Positions 15,031 to 18,738 of a stretch of 18,738 nt of DNA are shown in pieces; position 1 is the stretch's first letter; each line of letters begins with the position of its first letter. A program made the position numbers and the translations under genes. This stretch comes from Lachnospiraceae bacterium UBA7110. GTDB taxonomy: Bacteria > Bacillota > Clostridia > Lachnospirales > Lachnospiraceae. The notes under the pieces were generated by a model. It was not told the DNA's origin, did not search any database, and saw nothing but the letters and a program-made list of their open reading frames with translations. The DNA is taken from contig DKYC01000108.1 of NCBI GenBank assembly GCA_002492295.1, forward strand, positions 1 to 18,738, written 5' to 3'.

Positions 15031-15702
15031 AGATACAATTTCCCCATCATAATCAAGAAGAGAAACATACACCACATTTTCCATGTCGCTTAAGCTTTGA
15101 AGCAGTACGCTGTCGTCTTTTGCCTTGATTTCCACGACCATATTAAGCCCTTCCTGCGATATGTTTTTGGATTTGACCTTGTAATATTTTGTATATTGCG
15201 CAATGTTTTTTACAATAGCGTTCTCCATATCCTTCACGGATGCCTGAATAACCAGTACCTTCTGCGCCTGTACCACGGGAATCCGGTCAAGCAGACAGAT
15301 GACAACCGTAATTGTCAATGCCGCGATAAAGGCGACCGTATAAAATCCGGCACCGCAGATAATTCCCGTTGCAATCGCCCAAAACATAAATACCAGATCC
15401 ATCGGATCCTTTATGGCAGTCCGAAACCTGACAATGGAAAGCGCACCGACCATTCCTAACGACACTATGACGCTGGACTGAATGGTAATGATAATGGCTG
15501 CCGTTATCAGTGCCACTGCCGGGAGGGATATGTTAAAATTTTTATCATAAAAGGTCTTTCTCGACAGAAACCGGTATACGAAAAATATATACAGGGATAA
15601 AACAAACGTGATGAGCATCACATTTAGTACATCCGTTATACTTACACCGGTAATGGCAAAATTATCCATAAATGAGTTTTTTAATATGTCGTTAAATTTC
15701 AT
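15025..15702 (-). CDS. DUF4956 family membrane protein
   Basis: This 225-residue protein has about four membrane segments (near 20-43, 58-80, 95-115 and 117-137), then a soluble C-terminal domain of about 80 residues resembling a small alpha/beta fold. The family signature is clear: SLGMVGALSIVRFRTAIKDP followed by MDLVFMFWAIATGI. Biochemical function is not established. It overlaps the upstream VTC-domain gene by 11 bases and has a ribosome site (GAGGGGG), so the two are co-translated and probably work together. Bacterial DUF4956 genes are often paired with VTC-domain genes, suggesting a membrane partner for a polyphosphate-related enzyme. The 3' end overlaps the convergent acetyltransferase gene. 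Confidence 0.88.
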   Translation of the reverse strand: MKFNDILKNSFMDNFAITGVSITDVLNVMLITFVLSLYIFFVYRFLSRKTFYDKNFNISLPAVALITAAIIITIQSSVIVSLGMVGALSIVRFRTAIKDPMDLVFMFWAIATGIICGAGFYTVAFIAALTITVVICLLDRIPVVQAQKVLVIQASVKDMENAIVKNIAQYTKYYKVKSKNISQEGLNMVVEIKAKDDSVLLQSLSDMENVVYVSLLDYDGEIVSL

Positions 15703-16396
15703 TGGTATTCCCCCTCAAATTCTGTTTTCTGCACATGCAGTATTTTGAATACGCCGTCTGCCGCAGCCCGTCAATCTGTATTGCCTGACGGATGAACTCC
15801 GGAAGGAATTCATCGAACTTCACCTCAAGCACATGAACCCCCGATGGCATAATCGGTACCGTCCTGACTTTTTCCAGTAAAAACTGACTGACGCACATTC
15901 CGCTGCGGATATTCATATCAAAGGTAACGCGCACGTTTCCGTCCCTGTATACAAATGGGACGCGGTCGTATTCCACAATTACTTTAGGCTTTAACAGTCT
16001 TGTCTGCTGTTCAATGCAGAACTTTCTGTATATAGGACTGTCCAATGCCCGGATATCCGCGATTTTTCCCTCTGACAGCGGCAGACACTGTTCTTTTGTG
16101 ACAGGGCATGCATGTTTTTTTGTCATTCCATGTACTTTCTGTTTGAGTTCCAGCATAATATACGAAACATTCCCGTTATATAGTCTGATTCTGAACTTTT
16201 CCCGCGGATCTGTCCCCGACAGGTTCTCATAAAAGCAGCTGTTTGTATAATCATCAAAGTACAGGCTTCTGACAGTGTAAAATTCTGTGTCCTGCGCATG
16301 GGCATCCGGTTTCATATAGGGTATAATCCTTTGCCGGATACACATAAGCTGCTGCGCGGAGCATATGTACTTATATTCATGTCTGTATTGAAGCAC
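15692..16396 (-). CDS. VTC-domain (polyphosphate polymerase-type) protein
   Basis: The 234-residue product matches the VTC catalytic tunnel fold, known from yeast Vtc4, which makes polyphosphate from ATP. Tunnel-lining basic and acidic residues are in place: YRHEYKY at the N-terminus, VRSLYFDD, KFRIRLYN (the two arginines), MLELKQK, VIVEYDR and LEVKFDEFLP. Polymerase activity is an inference from these motifs. The GTG at 16396 is favoured as start because AGGAG lies 11 bases upstream and homologues begin close to YRHEYKY; an in-frame ATG at 16426 without a ribosome site would add 10 residues. It is followed by DUF4956 with an 11-base overlap. It lies 136 bases after the MarR gene, with no clear terminator between, so read-through is possible. 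Confidence 0.87.
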   Translation of the reverse strand: MLQYRHEYKYICSAQQLMCIRQRIIPYMKPDAHAQDTEFYTVRSLYFDDYTNSCFYENLSGTDPREKFRIRLYNGNVSYIMLELKQKVHGMTKKHACPVTKEQCLPLSEGKIADIRALDSPIYRKFCIEQQTRLLKPKVIVEYDRVPFVYRDGNVRVTFDMNIRSGMCVSQFLLEKVRTVPIMPSGVHVLEVKFDEFLPEFIRQAIQIDGLRQTAYSKYCMCRKQNLRGNTNEI

Positions 16397-16532
16397 GGTT
16401 TTATCAACTCCTACTGGTTTTCCCATATCCGTTTAAGGTATCTGTTTCCCCCCTATGCTACATTCCGATGCGGTATCATCGTTTATAACGCCACAAGCTG
16501 TTTTTATACTTGTGTCCATAATGATTCCCATC

Positions 16533-16958
16533 CTATTCCTGATTGATTCTCTTGGCTTTTTGGGCTATAACAGACAAAACAAGGGTAAATGTTTTCAGTT
16601 CCTCCTCGGTCAGATCCTTCTGAACCTCATCTATCCACTTTTGTTGGATTTCCTGAACCGGTGCCATATAGGTATTGGCTTTCTGCGTAAGGCACACAAT
16701 TTTTGCGCGGTTGTCCGTACTGCTGGTCCGCCGTGTGATAAGTCCCTTTTTCTCCATTCCCTGAATGGCTCTCGCCGTTGCCGCCTTGTCAATACAATAT
16801 TCCTGAGCCAAATCATCCTGCGTTACACCGTCCTTTTGATACAAAGAGGACAAATACATCAGCTCCATTGCACTAATACCCGTCTCCTCCAGTTCATGAT
16901 TTAAAAATAAGTTAATCTGCCTGTAGATTATACTTATGTTTTTTCTAATTTCATCCAT
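16533..16958 (-). CDS. MarR-family transcriptional regulator
   Basis: This is a 141-residue winged-helix repressor, normally dimeric and released from DNA by a small ligand. The dimerisation helix (about 1-28) is followed by the winged helix: SAMELMYLSSLYQKDGVTQ, the recognition helix region DKAATARAIQGMEKKGLI, and the wing RRTSSTDNRAKIVCLT with the characteristic Asp-Asn-Arg. C-terminal helices complete the dimer interface. The ATG is preceded by GGAGGGG with a 5-base gap. Palindromes of the form GTTGAC-N2-GTCAAC overlap its own promoter and that of the divergent zinc-ribbon gene, so it most likely represses both. It may also control the VTC/DUF4956 genes by read-through. The ligand is unknown. 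Confidence 0.93.
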   Translation of the reverse strand: MDEIRKNISIIYRQINLFLNHELEETGISAMELMYLSSLYQKDGVTQDDLAQEYCIDKAATARAIQGMEKKGLITRRTSSTDNRAKIVCLTQKANTYMAPVQEIQQKWIDEVQKDLTEEELKTFTLVLSVIAQKAKRINQE

Positions 16959-16973
16959 ATTCCCCTCCGTATT

Positions 16974-16987
16974 GTTGACGTGTCAAC
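16974..16987. promoter_or_regulatory. Probable MarR operator 1
   Basis: GTTGAC-GT-GTCAAC is a perfect palindrome with 6-bp half-sites. It overlaps the -10 box of the marR-type gene and lies 16 bases from its start codon. Confidence 0.75.
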
Positions 16988-17014
16988 TATACCACTGTTC
17001 TGTTGACTTGTCAA
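16986..17014 (-). promoter_or_regulatory. Promoter of the MarR-family gene
   Basis: A consensus -35 TTGACA (17014-17009) and -10 TATAGT (16991-16986) are 17 bp apart. The -35 is part of operator 2 and the -10 abuts operator 1, so a bound repressor would block RNA polymerase. Confidence 0.85.
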
Positions 17015-17015
17015 T
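17002..17015. promoter_or_regulatory. Probable MarR operator 2
   Basis: TTGAC-TT-GTCAA (17003-17014, within the 14-base site) has the same half-site and 2-base spacing as operator 1, centred 28 bp away. It contains the -35 boxes of both divergent promoters. Confidence 0.75.
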
Positions 17016-17031
17016 GAAATAGTGATATAGT
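17003..17031 (+). promoter_or_regulatory. Promoter of the zinc-ribbon gene, with a third TTGAC half-site
   Basis: The -35 TTGACT (17003-17008) and -10 TATAGT (17026-17031) are separated by 17 bp. An additional half-site GTTGAC at 17030-17035 overlaps the -10 end. It is a near mirror image of the marR promoter. Confidence 0.8.
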
Positions 17032-17067
17032 TGACACACTAAAATGAAAATACGAGGAAACAATTTT

Positions 17068-17292
17068 ATGAAAAACACCAAAATCTGCCCCAAATGTAAC
17101 AGCTCCGATATTCTTATCATTGACGGATACGCAGGCGCGTATGGTTCCGGAAATAATATTATGACAGGAGCATCGATTTTTTCAGCCATAAAGGTGGACC
17201 GGTATATTTGCTGTTCCTGCGGATATACGGAAGAATGGATTAACACAAAAGATATGGAAAAGCTTAAAAAATCAAAGCGGGCGCACCGTTAG
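17068..17292 (+). CDS. Small zinc-ribbon protein
   Basis: This 74-residue protein has two cysteine pairs, CPKC (residues 7-10) and CCSCG (about 51-55), which would hold one zinc ion in a ribbon fold. Between them is a glycine-rich stretch (DGYAGAYGSGNN) and the segment VDRYICCSCGYTEEW. The C-terminus is lysine-rich. Related small proteins occur across Firmicutes without a known function; nucleic-acid or protein binding is a guess. The start at 17068 is preceded by GAGGAAA; an in-frame ATG at 17044 lies only six bases from the predicted transcription start and lacks a ribosome site. It is divergent from the MarR gene and shares its operators, so it is a likely regulatory target. Confidence 0.82.
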   Translation: MKNTKICPKCNSSDILIIDGYAGAYGSGNNIMTGASIFSAIKVDRYICCSCGYTEEWINTKDMEKLKKSKRAHR

Positions 17293-17303
17293 GCTTATGT
17301 AAC

Positions 17304-17340
17304 CTAAAAAACCGATACCGCAGTTTCCCGCAGTATCGGT
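17304..17340 (-). terminator. Intrinsic terminator of the sigma/anti-sigma operon
   Basis: ACCGATAC (17311-17318) and GTATCGGT (17333-17340) form the stem. On the minus strand the hairpin is followed by six T (17311-17306). It lies 17 bases past the anti-sigma stop and 11 bases past the convergent zinc-ribbon gene, and may stop transcripts from both sides. Confidence 0.85.
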
Positions 17341-17357
17341 CAAATTTCAGGCAGCTC

Positions 17358-18095
17358 TTATTCCACAGCCGGCGTATCCGCGCTTTTTGCCTTTTCCGCT
17401 TCCGGCAGGCTGTCCGCTTTGGTATCCGGCTGAAAACCGCACTCCTCTTCTCCCACTTTTTGTGTCACAACAGGAGTATAGCTTTCGCTGTCCTTTGGCA
17501 AATCATTCGTCTGCGAATACGGATAAGCACCATCTTCTCCCCGCTCAATTTCCAAATAGATCGTTTGTCCCTCATGTGTCAGGCTTACTTTACAAATCCC
17601 TTCTTTGTCAAACAAATCGGTCACATCTGCCTTTTGGTCATAATAATATACCCAGACACGCCCGTCCGCATCTTCCGCAACATTTGCGGTCTGGTTTATG
17701 GAAACGACAATCTCATCCGCCGACAGCCACCGCTCGCTTGCATTTCCGTTTGCATCCTCACCAATGGCAACGCCGCCAAATCCCATTGCGCCCTGATTAT
17801 CGTCGTCGCAGTCATAGTGCAGCGTAAAACTGCCGTCGCCATTTCCCGTTATCACCACTTCTTCTTCCTTACCGTACATCCATACAGAAACCTTCTCCTG
17901 AATGCCCCCGATATCCGCCGCGTAAACGGTTCCCGAAACGCCGATGAATGCCGCGCACATGGCTGCTGCCGCAGCCGCGATATTTTTTCTGTGTTTTTTC
18001 TGTATCATTGCCATATCTGTTACCTCCAAAGATTTTTCGCCGGAGGTCTGAAGTGCTGAAAATGCCTGTTTGTACCGTTCCTTATTTGTCATCAT
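17358..18095 (-). CDS. Probable membrane-bound anti-sigma factor
   Basis: This is a 245-residue single-pass membrane protein. A short cytoplasmic N-terminus (about 1-37, with KERYKQAFSALQTS and a basic KKHRKN) precedes one hydrophobic helix (about 38-60). An extracellular domain rich in Asp, Glu and Gly follows, with an acidic DCDDDNQG stretch and a Lys/Glu/Pro-rich tail. I do not recognise a catalytic motif or a classic zinc anti-sigma (ZAS) motif. Its role is inferred from overlap with the ECF sigma gene (14 bases) and the N-in, single-helix topology usual for such partners. A strong ribosome site (AGGAGG) lies before two adjacent ATG codons (18095 and 18092); either may be used. A terminator follows directly. 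Confidence 0.78.
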   Translation of the reverse strand: MMTNKERYKQAFSALQTSGEKSLEVTDMAMIQKKHRKNIAAAAAAMCAAFIGVSGTVYAADIGGIQEKVSVWMYGKEEEVVITGNGDGSFTLHYDCDDDNQGAMGFGGVAIGEDANGNASERWLSADEIVVSINQTANVAEDADGRVWVYYYDQKADVTDLFDKEGICKVSLTHEGQTIYLEIERGEDGAYPYSQTNDLPKDSESYTPVVTQKVGEEECGFQPDTKADSLPEAEKAKSADTPAVE

Positions 18096-18564
18096 CCCAT
18101 TCCTCCTTTAATACCTCTTTGAGCAGCGCCCTCCCGCGCGAAAGCCGCACCTTGACATTACTCTCGCTCAAGTTTAAAATCTCTGCGATTTCATGCACGG
18201 TGTAATCCTCGTAATAAAACAAGTGTATCACAATCCGGTATTTTTCGGGAAGCTTCATAACCGTTTCAAACAGATTTTCGGACTCCGGTGTTTCAAACGT
18301 CAGCGTTTCCATATACTCCTCAAGAGAACACTTGTTTCTTCTCCAAAACGTCCGATTGCAATTTTTCGCCTTATTGATTGCTACCCGAATCAGCCACGCG
18401 CGAATGTGCTGCTCGCTGTCAAATTCTTTTTTCATTGTGTAATACCGAAGGAACGTATCCTGAACCACATCCTCCGCGTCCTGCGCATTCTTGCACACGT
18501 TAAACGCCACCGCAAAAAGATTGTTCTGATACCGCTCCACCAGTTCCTCTAGTGTCTGTTTCAT
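18082..18564 (-). CDS. ECF-type RNA polymerase sigma factor
   Basis: This is a 160-residue group IV sigma factor that directs RNA polymerase to a small set of promoters. Region 2 spans about residues 8-75, with the core-binding and -10 recognition segment AQDAEDVVQDTFLRYY and then RAWLIRVAINKAKN. Region 4 spans about 103-155, with LPEKYRIVIHLFYYEDYTVH and the helix-turn-helix AEILNLSESNVKVRLSRGRA. Regions 1.1 and 3 are absent, as expected. AAGGAG lies 6 bases before the ATG. It overlaps the probable anti-sigma gene, so the two are made together. No good sigma-A promoter is seen directly upstream, where a hairpin occupies the -35 position. Confidence 0.94.
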   Translation of the reverse strand: MKQTLEELVERYQNNLFAVAFNVCKNAQDAEDVVQDTFLRYYTMKKEFDSEQHIRAWLIRVAINKAKNCNRTFWRRNKCSLEEYMETLTFETPESENLFETVMKLPEKYRIVIHLFYYEDYTVHEIAEILNLSESNVKVRLSRGRALLKEVLKEEWDDDK

Positions 18565-18590
18565 GAGCGCTCCTTTTTTATATCATAATC

Positions 18591-18617
18591 GAGCAGGGAA
18601 GCTTTCTTTCCCTGCTC
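18591..18617. repeat. 10-bp inverted repeat upstream of the sigma gene
   Basis: GAGCAGGGAA (18591-18600) pairs perfectly with TTCCCTGCTC (18608-18617) across a 7-base loop. No T run follows on either strand, so it is not a typical terminator. It would lie in the 5' leader or promoter region of the sigma gene, 27 bases before its start codon. Confidence 0.6.
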
Positions 18618-18624
18618 GCCGCGC

Positions 18625-18658
18625 CGGGCGCCCGTCAGCGAACTGACATTTGTCAGTT
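18625..18658. repeat. GC palindrome and adjacent hairpin
   Basis: CGGGCGCCCG (18625-18634) is a perfect 10-bp palindrome, repeated at 18676-18685. AACTGACA-TT-TGTCAGTT (18641-18658) is an 8-bp inverted repeat between the two palindromes. The cluster has a REP-like look but its function is unknown. Confidence 0.55.
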
Positions 18659-18660
18659 TG

Positions 18661-18692
18661 ATGACAGAATTCATTCGGGCGCCCGTGTGCAT
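18661..18692 (-). repeat. Copy 2 of the 32-bp dispersed intergenic element
   Basis: This is 26/32 identical to bases 1-32 in the same orientation, with the 12-base core GCCCGTGTGCAT exact. This copy contains a full CGGGCGCCCG palindrome (18676-18685), while the first copy has diverged there. It starts right after the terminator at 18693-18734, matching the position of the first copy after the ssrA terminator. Confidence 0.6.
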
Positions 18693-18734
18693 TTGAAAAG
18701 CCCTTCATCCATAATACAAAGGACAAAGGGCTTT
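18693..18734 (-). terminator. Probable terminator of a gene beyond the right edge
   Basis: AAAGCCCTT (18697-18705) pairs with AAGGGCTTT (18726-18734), with an inner TCC/GGA extension. On the minus strand the stem ends in TTTTCAAA. The gene it serves would lie outside the window, upstream of the sigma gene. Confidence 0.65.
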
Positions 18735-18738
18735 GGTT

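Noticed and set aside
16983..17246. Minus-strand frame of 87 codons opposite the zinc-ribbon gene
   Set aside because: It crosses the operator region and is antisense to a protein with clear cysteine pairs and its own ribosome site.
1..18738. CRISPR array, insertion sequence or prophage
   Set aside because: No regularly spaced repeats, transposase, integrase or phage genes were found; all repeats seen are short intergenic palindromes.

Overview
This window looks like chromosome from a Firmicute of the class Clostridia, most likely a Lachnospiraceae member. The basis is the secG-rnr-smpB-ssrA order, TTGACA/TATAAT-type promoters with 17-bp spacers, strong AGGAGG ribosome binding sites, a MalE-like lipoprotein and VTC/DUF4956 genes typical of gut clostridia, and moderate GC content. 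I cannot name the genus from sequence alone. No insertion sequence, phage gene, tRNA, rRNA or CRISPR array is visible. All genes except two (at 14497 and 17068) lie on the minus strand, so the window reads from right to left.

Region 1 (1-4034) is trans-translation, RNA decay and protein export. In transcription order it holds secG, a terminator, rnr (RNase R), smpB, a VanZ-family membrane gene, then tmRNA (ssrA) with its own near-consensus promoter and an intrinsic terminator. RNase R, SmpB and tmRNA act together to rescue stalled ribosomes and degrade the faulty mRNA.

Region 2 (4035-8226) holds lower glycolysis. gpmI (cofactor-independent phosphoglycerate mutase) and eno (enolase, with an insertion of about 33 residues) catalyse consecutive steps and are separated by a strong terminator. 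They are followed by a GNAT acetyltransferase gene whose long, structured leader may be an attenuator. A 367-base gap before secG contains a 24-bp perfect hairpin.

Region 3 (8227-14457) is a compact run of a PaaK-like ligase homologue with eroded catalytic motifs, a MalE-like binding lipoprotein without transporter partners, a methyl-accepting chemotaxis protein, thiamine pyrophosphokinase, and a CmpB-type membrane protein. The lipoprotein and chemoreceptor may form a sugar-sensing pair.

Region 4 (14497-17292) holds a second GNAT gene (plus strand) that overlaps tail-to-tail with a VTC-domain/DUF4956 pair. It also holds a MarR-type regulator divergent from a small zinc-ribbon gene, with palindromic operators overlapping both promoters.

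Region 5 (17304-18738) holds an ECF sigma factor overlapping a single-pass membrane protein that is probably its anti-sigma factor. Upstream is a dense cluster of palindromes, including a 32-bp element repeated at the opposite end of the window. Both copies sit just downstream of a minus-strand terminator.
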